Assembly (NCBI RefSeq): GCF_016863395.1
Contig: NZ_BOOU01000009.1
Coordinates: forward strand, 1 to 40,949
Direction of reading: 5' to 3'
Source of the DNA: Sphaerisporangium rufum
Lineage (GTDB): Bacteria > Actinomycetota > Actinomycetes > Streptosporangiales > Streptosporangiaceae
Length of the DNA: 40,949 bases
A program made the position numbers and the translations under genes. The notes under the pieces were generated by a model, which did not search any database, was not told the origin of the DNA, and saw only the letters and a list, made by a program, of their open reading frames with translations. This document shows positions 8,228 through 15,754 of the stretch, one piece after another. The stretch's first letter is position 1. The number at the start of each line of letters is the position of its first letter.

Positions 8228-9141
8228 ACATCGAACTGCGCCAGGTCTCCCGCTGGTACGGCAACGTCGTCGCGGTCAACGACGTCTCGATGAACGTCGG
8301 CCCCGGCGTCACCGGCCTGCTCGGCCCGAACGGCGCCGGCAAGTCCACCCTGCTGCACGTGATGGCCGGGTTCCTCGCGCCGTCCACCGGGACCGCCACG
8401 CTCGACGGCCGGCCGATCTGGCGCAACCACGACATCTACCGGTCGATCGGGCTGGTGCCCGAGCGGGAGGGCGTGTACGGCTTCCTCACCGGCCGGCAGT
8501 TCGTGCTGAGCAGCGCCCGGCTGCACCGGTTGCCCGAACCGGAGGACGCCGCCGCCAAGGCCCTGGCCCTGGTGGAGATGGAGGCCGCCAAGGACCGGCG
8601 GATCGAGACCTACTCCAAGGGCATGCGCCAGCGGGTGAAGGTCGCCGCCGCGCTGGTGCACGACCCGCGGGTGCTGCTGCTGGACGAGCCGTTCAACGGC
8701 ATGGACCCGCGCCAGCGCCTCCACCTGATGGACCTGGTGCGCGAGCTCGGCGCGGCGGGCCGCACCATCCTGTTCAGCTCGCACATCCTGGAGGAGGTGG
8801 AGCGGGTCGCCCAGCACATCGAGGTGCTGGTGGCCGGCCGGCACGCCGCCTCCGGCGACTTCCGGGAGATCCGCCGCCGGATGACCGACCGGCCGCACCT
8901 GTTCCGGGTGCGGTCCAGCGACGACCGGCGGCTGGCCGCCGCGCTGATCGCCGACGCCTCGTCCGGGGCGGTGTCGCTGGCCGAGGGCGGGCTGGAGGTC
9001 CAGGCGCTGGACTTCCGCCGGTTCACCTGGCTGCTGCCCCGGGTCGCCCGGGACGCCGGGGTGTCGGTGTGGCAGGTCTCCCCGGCCGACGAGGACCTGG
9101 AAAGCGTCTTCTCCTATCTGATCTCCGGGAGCTCCCGTTGA
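8224..9141 (+). CDS. ABC transporter ATP-binding protein (second of pair)
   Basis: A 305-residue ATPase starting at ATG 8224, which overlaps the preceding permease stop by 4 bases (ATGA). Walker A is GPNGAGKST, the signature YSKGMRQRVKVAAAL, Walker B VLLLDEPFNGMDP, and the switch His is in LFSSHILEEV. A C-terminal domain of about 90 residues follows, as in the first ATPase, so the two are likely paralogues. All catalytic residues seem present in both, so the assembled transporter could have two equivalent nucleotide-binding sites. Its stop overlaps the next start (TTGA). Confidence 0.92.
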   Translation: MNIELRQVSRWYGNVVAVNDVSMNVGPGVTGLLGPNGAGKSTLLHVMAGFLAPSTGTATLDGRPIWRNHDIYRSIGLVPEREGVYGFLTGRQFVLSSARLHRLPEPEDAAAKALALVEMEAAKDRRIETYSKGMRQRVKVAAALVHDPRVLLLDEPFNGMDPRQRLHLMDLVRELGAAGRTILFSSHILEEVERVAQHIEVLVAGRHAASGDFREIRRRMTDRPHLFRVRSSDDRRLAAALIADASSGAVSLAEGGLEVQALDFRRFTWLLPRVARDAGVSVWQVSPADEDLESVFSYLISGSSR

Positions 9142-9854
9142 ACGCCGTCGTCGCCGGCATCACCTACCGGGCCGTGCTCGGCCGCCGCCGGGTGCTGCTG
9201 ATGGTGCTGCTGCCGCTGCTGCTGATCGCGCTGGCCCTGGTGCTGCGCTGGGTCGGCAGCGCGGACGAGAAGGCCGCCGTCACGCTCATGCAGGTCTACG
9301 CGATCGGCACCATGCTGCCGCTGCTCGGGTTGATCGCCGGTACCGGCACGATCGCGCCGGAGATCGACGACGGCACCATCATCCACCTGCTGTCCAAGCC
9401 GATCTCCCGGCCGGTGATCGCGGTGACGAAATTCGTGGTCGCCGCGTCCATGCTGGCGGTCTTCGCCGCGCTGCCGACCTTCGCCGCCGGCTACCTGCTG
9501 CTGCGGGACGAGGCGGGGGTCGCCGCCGGGTTCGGCGTCGGCGCGCTCGCCGGCGGGGTCGCCTACGCGGCGGTGTTCCTGCTGCTGGGAGTGCTCACCC
9601 GGCACGCGGTGACGGTCGGCATCATCTACGCGGTGGTGTGGGAGAACCTGGTGGGCCGGTTCGTACCCGGCGCGCGGGATCTGTCGATCCAGCAGTGGGC
9701 GCAGACCTTCGCCGACCAGATCTCCACCTCGGGCTTCCTGAAGTCCTCGGTCGCCATGGGCTTCGCCGTCCCGGCCATCCTGGTGGTGACCATCGGCTCG
9801 GTGCTGTGGGCCGGCCACCGCCTGCGCTCCCTCTCCCTCACCGGCGAGGAGTGA
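9138..9854 (+). CDS. ABC-2 type transporter permease (second of pair)
   Basis: About 238 residues with roughly six membrane segments, beginning MNAVVAGITYRAVLGRRRVL followed by a long Leu/Ala/Val segment. The frame is open further left, but the TTG at 9138, sharing TTGA with the upstream stop, gives the normal permease N-terminus and a tightly coupled operon. The motif DDGTIIHLLSKPISRPVIAV after the second segment is typical of ABC-2 subunits that handle antibiotics or lipids. It is shorter than the first permease and only distantly similar, so the two may form a heterodimer. A gene on the other strand ends 32 bases downstream. Confidence 0.88.
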   Translation: MNAVVAGITYRAVLGRRRVLLMVLLPLLLIALALVLRWVGSADEKAAVTLMQVYAIGTMLPLLGLIAGTGTIAPEIDDGTIIHLLSKPISRPVIAVTKFVVAASMLAVFAALPTFAAGYLLLRDEAGVAAGFGVGALAGGVAYAAVFLLLGVLTRHAVTVGIIYAVVWENLVGRFVPGARDLSIQQWAQTFADQISTSGFLKSSVAMGFAVPAILVVTIGSVLWAGHRLRSLSLTGEE

Positions 9855-9855
9855 C

Positions 9856-9886
9856 CGGCGGCGTCCGGGGGTTTCCGGAGTTGCCG
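9856..9886. terminator. Possible hairpin between convergent genes
   Basis: Interrupted inverted repeat: CGGC...GCCG outside and TCCGG...CCGGA inside, with a GGGTTT loop, in the 32-base gap between the second permease (plus) and the small membrane protein (minus). No U-tract; moderate support. Confidence 0.35.
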
Positions 9887-10258
9887 TCAGCGGCGGAACA
9901 TGAGGCGGACGCAGACGCCGGTGGCGACGCAGCCGACGGAGAAGAGCATCAGCACGGTGGCGGGCAGCAGGCCGAGGGTCCACAGCCGCCGTTCCGCCGC
10001 CCCGGCGGTGAGCCCGCCCCAGGCGGCCGCCAGCAGCTGGGGGGCGCAGAACGGCACCAGCACGGCGACGGCCGTGCGGACCGCCACGGTGGCGCCGAGC
10101 CCCACGCCGCCGAGCAGGACCGCGGCGAACAGCCAGGGATAGAGCGGCGAGCGGAAGAACAGCCCGCCGGTGCCGGTGGCGCAGGCCGCCCAGGTGGCGA
10201 ACCCGCCCGCGACCAGGGAGACGGCGGCGATCAGCGGGATCCGGTACCGGGGGAGCAC
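9887..10258 (-). CDS. Small integral membrane protein, function unknown
   Basis: A 123-residue protein with four likely membrane segments (around residues 8-28, 40-60, 62-82 and 98-118), a cysteine in several of them, and a basic end RLMFRR. I do not recognise the family. GTG 10258 is chosen because a TAGGGT -10 box lies 8 bases before it. It reads away from the TetR gene's end and converges on the ABC operon, so it is probably its own transcription unit. The coding frame has the hydrophobic periodicity of a true membrane protein, while the other frames are Arg-rich shadows. Confidence 0.65.
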   Translation of the reverse strand: MLPRYRIPLIAAVSLVAGGFATWAACATGTGGLFFRSPLYPWLFAAVLLGGVGLGATVAVRTAVAVLVPFCAPQLLAAAWGGLTAGAAERRLWTLGLLPATVLMLFSVGCVATGVCVRLMFRR

Positions 10259-10266
10259 GAAGGTTC

Positions 10267-10272
10267 ACCCTA
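10267..10272 (-). promoter_or_regulatory. -10 box of small membrane protein gene
   Basis: TAGGGT on the minus strand, eight bases before GTG 10258, identical to the box in front of the ABC operon. It lies just beyond the stop of the tetR-like gene. Confidence 0.4.
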
Positions 10273-10302
10273 GAGGACGGCGGGCCCGGCGGGTGCGGGC
10301 GG

Positions 10303-11070
10303 TCAGGACCGCTCGGGGTGCCTGCGGGAGTCGATCAGCCGGGCCAGGCCGTCCAGGATGCGGTCCAGCCCGTACCGCAGGCCGGTTTCCTGCGCTTCGG
10401 GCACCGCGGCCGCCTCGGCCAGCGCGGCGGTGACCGCCGGGTGACGGTCGCCGTACCGGTGGACCAGCCCGGCGATCATCTTGGCCATCGCGTGCTCGTC
10501 GGTACCGGCCGGCCCGCCGGCCACCGTGACGGTCTGCTGGGCCATGCCCCGCACGTAGCTGGTGACCAGCGCGAGGGTGTCCAGCCGTTCGGCGCCGGTC
10601 AGCCCGGTGCCCTCCAGGGCGCGCAGCCCCGCGTCCATCCAGCCGAGTTCGTTGGGCCCGAGCGCCCGATGCCCCGCGGTCGACCGGGTGGCCCACGGAT
10701 GCCGGACCAGCGCGGCCCAGAACCGCATGGCCCACTCGGCCAGCCGGGGCCGCCAGCCGCCGGGCACCGCCGCGAGGTCGGGCGGCGGGCCGATCGCCGT
10801 GTCGACCATGAGGGCGACCAGCTCCCGCTTGCCGGGCACGTAGCGGTACAGCGCCATGGTGGTGAAACCGAAGGTCTTCGCCACCCGCTGCATGGACAGC
10901 GCGGCCGGCCCTTCGGTGTCGGCGATCTCGATCGCGGCCGCGGTGATGGCGGCCAGGGTGAGCCCGGGCTTGGGACCCCGGCTCGGCCCGGCCCGTTCCC
11001 CCCACAGCAGCTCGACGCTCCGCGCCTCCTCGCCGAACAGATCGCCGTCACCGGTGTTGCCCTGGTCCAT
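10303..11070 (-). CDS. TetR family transcriptional regulator
   Basis: 255 residues from ATG 11070. An N-terminal lead with LLWGERAGPSRGPKPGL precedes the HTH (IADTEGPAALSMQRVAKTFG, then FTTMALYRYVPGKRELV, about residues 48-85), followed by an all-helical ligand-binding C-terminal domain of the TetR_C type. The 'RGPKPGL' lead and 'LYRYVPGK' are common in regulators next to oxidoreductases or efflux genes. It is divergent from the FAD monooxygenase with 70 bases between starts; that gap holds two inverted repeats and is unusually AT-rich. It probably represses both itself and the monooxygenase until a small molecule binds. Confidence 0.9.
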   Translation of the reverse strand: MDQGNTGDGDLFGEEARSVELLWGERAGPSRGPKPGLTLAAITAAAIEIADTEGPAALSMQRVAKTFGFTTMALYRYVPGKRELVALMVDTAIGPPPDLAAVPGGWRPRLAEWAMRFWAALVRHPWATRSTAGHRALGPNELGWMDAGLRALEGTGLTGAERLDTLALVTSYVRGMAQQTVTVAGGPAGTDEHAMAKMIAGLVHRYGDRHPAVTAALAEAAAVPEAQETGLRYGLDRILDGLARLIDSRRHPERS

Positions 11071-11078
11071 AGAACTGT

Positions 11079-11118
11079 GTATAACATAAACCAATTGCTT
11101 ATACGGCAAACAGTTTGC
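11079..11118. promoter_or_regulatory. Candidate TetR operators in the divergent promoter region
   Basis: Two inverted repeats lie between the tetR-like and monooxygenase genes. GTATAA (11079-11084) faces TTATAC (11099-11104) across 14 bases. GCAAAC-A-GTTTGC (11106-11118) is a perfect 6-base palindrome around one base. The AT-rich stretch stands out from the GC-rich surroundings. Which repeat the regulator binds is inference. Confidence 0.55.
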
Positions 11119-11140
11119 TGAGTACACGGAAGAGGAAGCC

Positions 11141-12325
11141 ATGGCAGGCAAGACCGTTCTCATCTCCGGAGCGAGCATCGCCGGGCCCGCGCTGGCCTGC
11201 TGGCTGGGCCGGCACGGCTTCGCCCCCACCGTGGTCGAGATCGCGCCCCGGCTGCGCGACGGCGGCTACGCGGTCGACTTCCGCGCGGCGCACCTGCCGA
11301 TGCTGGCGCGGCTCGGCATCCTGGACGAGCTGCGCGAGGTACAGACCGGCGGCAGCCCGTACAGCTTCGTCGACGCCGGCGGCCGCGAGGTCGCGGCCAT
11401 GCCCGGCGAATTCGCCGGCGGCGCCGTGGAGGTGCTGCGCGCCGACCTGGCCCGCGTCCTGTACCGGCACAGCGCCCCCACCACCGAGTACGTCTTCGGC
11501 GACACGATCACCTCGCTCACCGAGACCCCTGGCGGCGTCGAGGTGACCTTCCGCAGCGGCGCTCTGCGGACGTTCGACCTGGTCATCGGGGCCGACGGCC
11601 TGCATTCCACCGTCCGCCGGCTCGCGTTCGGCCCGGAGAGCGACTACGTCACCCACTTCGGGTACCACGTCGCCGGCTGGAGCATGCCCAACCATCTCGG
11701 CGCCGGCCGTACCCGGCTGCAGTACAACACCCCAGGCCGGCTGATCGGGGTGGCCGCCGACCACCGGGACCCGGGCCGGGCCGACGCGATGGCGGTGTTC
11801 GCCACCCAGGGGCCGCCGGTTCACGACCGGCACGACACGGCGGCGCAGAAACGCATCATCGCCGACCGGTTCGCCGGTGCGGGCTGGCACACCGCCGAGC
11901 TGATCGACGCGCTGTGGCGGGCCGACGACCTGTACTTCGACACCATCAGCCGGGTCGACGTGCCGCGCTGGTCCGCCGGGCGGGTGGCGCTGGCCGGCGA
12001 CGCCGCGCACGGCGCCTCGCTCAGCGGGATGGGCACCGGCGCCGCCATGGTGGGCGCCTGCGTCCTGGCCGCCGAGCTGGCCGCCGAGGCCGACCATCGG
12101 GTGGCCTTCGCCCGGTACGAGGAGCGGATCCGCGACTTCGCCCGGCGCTGCCAGCAGGGAAGCAGGACGGCCGGCCGGTTCCTCGCCCCGCGGACCCGGC
12201 GAGGCCTGTGGGCGCGCAACCGGATGCTCAACACCCGGTTCATGATGGACATGATGATCAGGGACGCCGACCGGCGCGCGGAGAACGACCGGCTGGACGA
12301 GTTCCTCGCGGCACCCGCCGCGTGA
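11141..12325 (+). CDS. FAD-dependent monooxygenase, TetX/PHBH-like
   Basis: A 394-residue flavoprotein hydroxylase. The N-terminal Rossmann motif is LISGASIAGPALACWLGRHG (residues 7-26, a GxGxxG variant) followed by the acidic strand end VVE. The middle DG motif is VIGADGLHSTVRR (149-160), and the GD motif that binds FAD ribityl and NAD(P)H is RVALAGDAAHGASLSGMG (281-298). These are the three marks of group A aromatic hydroxylases, including tetracycline-inactivating enzymes and polyketide hydroxylases. Substrate is unknown. The ribosome site AAGAGGAAG precedes ATG 11141. The divergent TetR gene suggests induction by the compound it acts on. Confidence 0.92.
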   Translation: MAGKTVLISGASIAGPALACWLGRHGFAPTVVEIAPRLRDGGYAVDFRAAHLPMLARLGILDELREVQTGGSPYSFVDAGGREVAAMPGEFAGGAVEVLRADLARVLYRHSAPTTEYVFGDTITSLTETPGGVEVTFRSGALRTFDLVIGADGLHSTVRRLAFGPESDYVTHFGYHVAGWSMPNHLGAGRTRLQYNTPGRLIGVAADHRDPGRADAMAVFATQGPPVHDRHDTAAQKRIIADRFAGAGWHTAELIDALWRADDLYFDTISRVDVPRWSAGRVALAGDAAHGASLSGMGTGAAMVGACVLAAELAAEADHRVAFARYEERIRDFARRCQQGSRTAGRFLAPRTRRGLWARNRMLNTRFMMDMMIRDADRRAENDRLDEFLAAPAA

Positions 12326-12341
12326 TCGACATAAAACCGGC

Positions 12342-12372
12342 TTGAGTCTCCCCCTGCTGGAGGGTGGAGGTT
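12342..12372 (+). promoter_or_regulatory. MerR-type promoter/operator
   Basis: TTGAGT (-35, 12342-12347) and GAGGTT (-10, 12367-12372) are separated by 19 bases, the long spacer typical of MerR-activated promoters. The spacer carries CTCCCCC...GGAGGG half-sites. The arrangement TTGA-GTCTCCCCCTG...GGAGGGTG-nAGGTT is common before genes controlled by actinobacterial MerR regulators. It directly precedes the orphan MerR-type effector domain gene. Confidence 0.6.
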
Positions 12373-12434
12373 GGACCTGAGCCCTGGCCACGGCCGGCCC
12401 GGGCACCTTCCGGCGAACCGAGGAGATCGAAGAC

Positions 12435-12971
12435 ATGGAAGAGACCGCGACGCGGGCCGCCCGGCAGCGGCTGATCGACGAGTTCGTCGACGAGACGTTC
12501 GCGGGCGTCGATCCCGGCACGCCCGGCGCCGGCATCGGCGAGCGGATGCGCCGGCTGCCGGACTTCGACGCGGAGAACCCCGGGCGGGCGGCGGCCTGGC
12601 GGGAGCTGGCCGGGCTGGTCGGCGACCCCGCCTTCCGGGCTCGGGTCCGCGAGATGGCGCTGGCCGGCGCGGCGTCCACCGAGGAACCGCCGGCCTACGA
12701 CGGGCAGGCCGTCATCACCCACGCCGGCCAGGCGCTGGCCGGCGGGGTGGCGCCGGGCTCGGCGGCGGCCGAGGAGGTGCTCGGGCGGATCCTGCCCGCC
12801 GGCCTGCCGCCGGGCGACCGCGCCCGGCTGGCCGATCAGGTGGAGCTGTTCAGCGACCGCCGGGTGGAGCGCTACTGGACGCTGTTCACCGTGCTGGCCG
12901 GCGACTCCCCTGCCCCGGCCCTGGTGCCGGCGTTCGAATGGTTCGCCGCCGCGCTGCGCGCGCACGGCTGA
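12435..12971 (+). CDS. Stand-alone MerR-type effector (ligand-binding) domain protein, no HTH
   Basis: 178 residues that resemble only the C-terminal half of a large group of actinobacterial MerR regulators. It starts like their post-HTH linker (RQRLIDEFVDETFAGVDPGT), continues with AWRELAGLVGDPAFRARVRE and ends with the hallmark DRRVERYWTLFTVLAG...LVPAFEWFAAALRAHG. No DNA-binding HTH is present. An in-frame stop at 12378 and the end of the monooxygenase at 12325 exclude an N-terminal extension. ATG 12435 follows a GGAGA ribosome site. A MerR-type promoter precedes it. It may bind a small ligand as a sink or co-factor for a full-length regulator elsewhere, or be a truncated relic. The similarity is from memory of the family. 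Confidence 0.7.
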   Translation: MEETATRAARQRLIDEFVDETFAGVDPGTPGAGIGERMRRLPDFDAENPGRAAAWRELAGLVGDPAFRARVREMALAGAASTEEPPAYDGQAVITHAGQALAGGVAPGSAAAEEVLGRILPAGLPPGDRARLADQVELFSDRRVERYWTLFTVLAGDSPAPALVPAFEWFAAALRAHG

Positions 12972-13040
12972 CCCGCGCCCGCGCCGGGCGGCCACCGGAC
13001 CTGATCACGTCCACCGGTGGCAGGACGGCGGCGGAACGAC

Positions 13041-13074
13041 GGCGGCGGGGCCCCCGAAAGGGGACCCCGCCGCC
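13041..13074. terminator. Bidirectional terminator hairpin
   Basis: GGCGGCGGGG and CCCCGCCGCC form a 10-base perfect outer stem, closed inside by CCCC/GGGG around a GAAA loop. It lies between the convergent MerR-domain gene (plus) and glmM (minus) and could stop both. There is no U-tract, as is usual at this GC content. Confidence 0.75.
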
Positions 13075-13093
13075 GGTGTGTTCAGGCGCGAGT

Positions 13094-14455
13094 TCAGCCG
13101 CAGCTGGTGCGGACCACCTCGGCCAGCCGGTTCGCCACCTGCTCGGCCTCGTCCTGCGTCTCGGCCTCGACCATCACCCGGACCATCGGCTCGGTGCCGC
13201 TCGGCCGGATGACCACCCGGCCGGTATCGCCGAGGGCCTTCTCCGCGTCGGCCACCGCGTCGGCCAGTTCGGCCGACGAGGCCGCCTTGGCCTTGGAGAC
13301 GTCCCGGACGTTGACCAGCACCTGCGGCAGGCGGGTCATCGCCCCGGCCAGCTCGTCCAGCGACCGCCCGGAACGCGCCACCTCGGCCAGCAGGTGCAGC
13401 GAGGTGAGCAGCCCGTCGCCGGTGGTCGCGTGGTCCAGCATCAGCACGTGCCCGGACTGCTCGCCGCCCAGGTTGTAGCCGCCGGCCCGCATGGCCTCCA
13501 GCACGTAGCGGTCGCCGACCGCGGTCTCGACCATGCCGAGCCCGGCCTTCCGCAACGCGATCTTGAAGCCCAGGTTGGACATGATCGTGGCGACCACGGT
13601 GTCCTTGGCCAGGGTGCCGGCCTCGTGCATGGCCAGCGCCAGGACCAGCATGATCTGGTCGCCGTCCACCACCTCGCCGGACCCGGTCACCGCCAGGCAC
13701 CGGTCGGCGTCACCGTCGTAGGCGATCCCGGCGTCCGCGCCGCTCGCCAGCACGGCCTCGCGCAGCGCGCCGAGATGGGTGGAGCCGACCCCGTCGTTGA
13801 TGTTCAGCCCGTCCGGTGCCGCGCCGATCGTCTCGACGACCGCGCCGGCCCGCCGCAGCGCCTCTGGAGCGACCACATGGGCCGCGCCGTGCGCGCAGTC
13901 GACGACCAGCCGCAACCCGTCCAACCGGCCGGACACCGACGTCAGCACGTGCGAGACGTACCGGTCGGCCTCCCCGAACGCGTCCCGGACCCGGCCCACG
14001 GCCGGGCCCACCGGCCGCGTCCACTTCTCGCCGAGCCGCCGCTCGATCTCGTTCTCGGTCGCGTCGGGCAGCTTGAACCCGCCGCGCGCCAGGAACTTCA
14101 GGCCGTTGTCCGGCGCCGGGTTGTGCGACGCCGACAGCATGACGCCGAGATCGGCGCCGAGGGCCGAGGTGAGGTAGGCGACCGCCGGGGTGGGCAGCAC
14201 CCCGAGGCGCAGCACGTCCACCCCCGACGACGCCAGACCGGCGACCACGGCGGCCTCCAGGAACTCCCCCGAGGCGCGCGGGTCCCGGCCCACGACGGCC
14301 ACCGGGCGGCCCCGCCGCCCGACACTCGACTCGAAGGCACCGGCATCGCCGAGGACGTGGGCCGCCGCGACCGAGAGGTCCATGGCGAGCTCGGCCGTGA
14401 GGTCGCGTCCCGCGACCCCACGTACCCCGTCGGTGCCGAAGAGGCGGGCCGTCAA
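13094..14455 (-). CDS. glmM: Phosphoglucosamine mutase
   Basis: A 453-residue alpha-D-phosphohexomutase that converts glucosamine-6-P to glucosamine-1-P for UDP-GlcNAc and the cell wall. It opens with [10 protein letters not shown]. The phosphoserine is Ser110 in MLSASHNP, the Mg site is DGDADR (247-252), and the phosphate-binding [14 protein letters not shown] closes the protein. The start must be the TTG at 14455, which shares TTGA with the rpsI stop; no ATG or GTG gives the family N-terminus. A rare TTG start in an overlap suggests translation by reinitiation after rpsI. Confidence 0.96.
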   Translation of the reverse strand: MTARLFGTDGVRGVAGRDLTAELAMDLSVAAAHVLGDAGAFESSVGRRGRPVAVVGRDPRASGEFLEAAVVAGLASSGVDVLRLGVLPTPAVAYLTSALGADLGVMLSASHNPAPDNGLKFLARGGFKLPDATENEIERRLGEKWTRPVGPAVGRVRDAFGEADRYVSHVLTSVSGRLDGLRLVVDCAHGAAHVVAPEALRRAGAVVETIGAAPDGLNINDGVGSTHLGALREAVLASGADAGIAYDGDADRCLAVTGSGEVVDGDQIMLVLALAMHEAGTLAKDTVVATIMSNLGFKIALRKAGLGMVETAVGDRYVLEAMRAGGYNLGGEQSGHVLMLDHATTGDGLLTSLHLLAEVARSGRSLDELAGAMTRLPQVLVNVRDVSKAKAASSAELADAVADAEKALGDTGRVVIRPSGTEPMVRVMVEAETQDEAEQVANRLAEVVRTSCG

Positions 14456-14982
14456 CGCTTGCTGTACTGGGGAGCCTTACGGGCCTTCTTGAGGCCGTAC
14501 TTCTTCCGCTCCTTCTCCCGCGCGTCCCGGGTCAGGAAGCCGGCCTTCTTCAGCGGCGGGCGGTTGACCTCGGTGTCCAGCGCGGTGAGCGCGCGGGACA
14601 GGCCCATGCGCAGCGCGCCGGCCTGGCCGGTCACGCCGCCGCCGTCGATGCGGGCGTGCACGTCGAACTGGTCCTCGGCGCCGAGCGTCACGAAGGGCTC
14701 GTTGACGATCTGCTGGTGGACCTTGTTCGGGAAGTAGTTGTCCAGCGAGCGACCATTGATGGTCCACTTGCCGGAGCCCGGAACGATGCGCACGCGCGCG
14801 ATCGCCTCCTTGCGGCGGCCCGTGCCGTACGAGTTGCCCGTGGTGATGGGCTTGCGCGCGGCGACGTCACTGCTCGGAGCGGACTCGCTGGTGTACTCGG
14901 ACGGGAACTCCTCAGCGGAGGTGCTGTCCGCAATGTCCAGCCCGCCCTCGTAGGGCGTCTCGACACCGGTGGGCTCGGCCAC
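14452..14982 (-). CDS. rpsI: 30S ribosomal protein S9
   Basis: 176 residues. The conserved core starts near residue 50 with [15 protein letters not shown] and includes [17 protein letters not shown] and the C-terminal tail APQYSKR, whose final basic residues reach the P-site tRNA anticodon. The first ~48 residues are an acidic, Ser/Glu-rich extension common in actinobacterial S9 and absent from E. coli. It follows rplM by 49 bases and overlaps glmM by 4, forming the rplM-rpsI-glmM operon. Confidence 0.97.
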   Translation of the reverse strand: MAEPTGVETPYEGGLDIADSTSAEEFPSEYTSESAPSSDVAARKPITTGNSYGTGRRKEAIARVRIVPGSGKWTINGRSLDNYFPNKVHQQIVNEPFVTLGAEDQFDVHARIDGGGVTGQAGALRMGLSRALTALDTEVNRPPLKKAGFLTRDAREKERKKYGLKKARKAPQYSKR

Positions 14983-15031
14983 GGTTCTCCTCTAACTTTG
15001 ATCTTGCGTCAGCCGGCGGCGGACGGTGCGG

Positions 15032-15475
15032 CTACTGGGCGACCTGGGTGATCTCGAACTGGACCGGCTGCTGCGCCTGGTGCGGGTGCTCGGCGCCGGC
15101 GTAGACCTTGAGCTTCTTGGCCATCCTCCGGCCGAGGGAGTTCTTGGGGAGCATGCCCTTGACGGCCTTCTCCAGGGCCCGCTCCGGGTGCTTCTCCATC
15201 AGCTCGCCATAGGTGAGGGAGCGCAGGCCGCCCGGGTAACCGGAGTGGCGGTACGCCCGCTTCTGCGCGAGCTTGTTACCGGTCAGCGCCACCTTGTCGG
15301 CGTTGATGATGATGACGAAGTCACCGGTGTCGACGTGCGGCGCGAAGATCGGCTTGTGCTTACCGCGGAGCAGCGTCGCGACCTGGGCGGCCAGCCGACC
15401 CAGCACGACGTCGGTGGCGTCGATGACGTACCACTGACGCTGTACGTCGGTGGCCTTAGGGGTGAACGTGCGCAC
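15032..15475 (-). CDS. rplM: 50S ribosomal protein L13
   Basis: 147 residues from GTG 15475, the normal L13 length. It begins [20 protein letters not shown], with TDVVLGRLA, the [13 protein letters not shown] strand and [11 protein letters not shown]. An AGAAGG ribosome site precedes the GTG; the frame stays open further left but those residues are not L13. L13 is an early 23S-binding protein. It leads the rplM-rpsI-glmM operon from a clear promoter about 150 bases upstream, leaving a leader of roughly 140 bases. Confidence 0.97.
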   Translation of the reverse strand: MRTFTPKATDVQRQWYVIDATDVVLGRLAAQVATLLRGKHKPIFAPHVDTGDFVIIINADKVALTGNKLAQKRAYRHSGYPGGLRSLTYGELMEKHPERALEKAVKGMLPKNSLGRRMAKKLKVYAGAEHPHQAQQPVQFEITQVAQ

Positions 15476-15621
15476 GGTGGAAGCCTTCTGTCGGATGGCG
15501 GCTACGAAGGATGGTGAGCGGGCGCACGACAGCCCAGAGCTTCCGTCTCCGCGAGCAGGGAGATGACGCCGGACGCGCCGCGCTCGGTCTCGACGGACCG
15601 ATCCGCACACAACAACTCAGC

Positions 15622-15650
15622 AGACTACCCGCGCCATCGGCGCCGGTCAA
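15622..15650 (-). promoter_or_regulatory. Promoter of rplM-rpsI-glmM
   Basis: On the minus strand, -35 TTGACC (15650-15645), a 17-base spacer, then -10 TAGTCT (15627-15622). This is the best housekeeping-type promoter in the window. Predicted initiation is near 15615, giving a leader of about 140 bases before the rplM GTG. Confidence 0.75.
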
Positions 15651-15738
15651 AACGCGACACCGGTGCTCCCGCCGCCCGGCGGCGGCGAACCCCGGATCCG
15701 GTCCCGCCGACCCCTTCTTTAACGTGAGCCGACCTCTC

Positions 15739-15744
15739 TATATT
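15739..15744 (+). promoter_or_regulatory. -10 box of CAP-domain gene
   Basis: TATATT, with TTCTTT as a weak -35 at an 18-base spacer (15715-15720). It lies 10 bases before ATG 15755, predicting a leader of only a few bases. It is rare AT-rich sequence in the 279-base gap between divergent rplM and this gene. Confidence 0.5.
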
Positions 15745-15754
15745 GGGGACCGGC

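Noticed and set aside
9069-9137. Longer start for the second ABC permease
   Set aside because: The extra residues overlap the ATPase coding end and lack permease character; TTG 9138 gives a coupled TTGA overlap and the family N-terminus.
12371-14737. 788-codon plus-strand open frame
   Set aside because: Covers the MerR-domain gene out of frame and runs antisense to glmM and rpsI; no recognisable domain.
15476-15621. Riboswitch or L13 leader element upstream of rplM
   Set aside because: The leader is long enough but I see no strong conserved stem or known riboswitch core in it.
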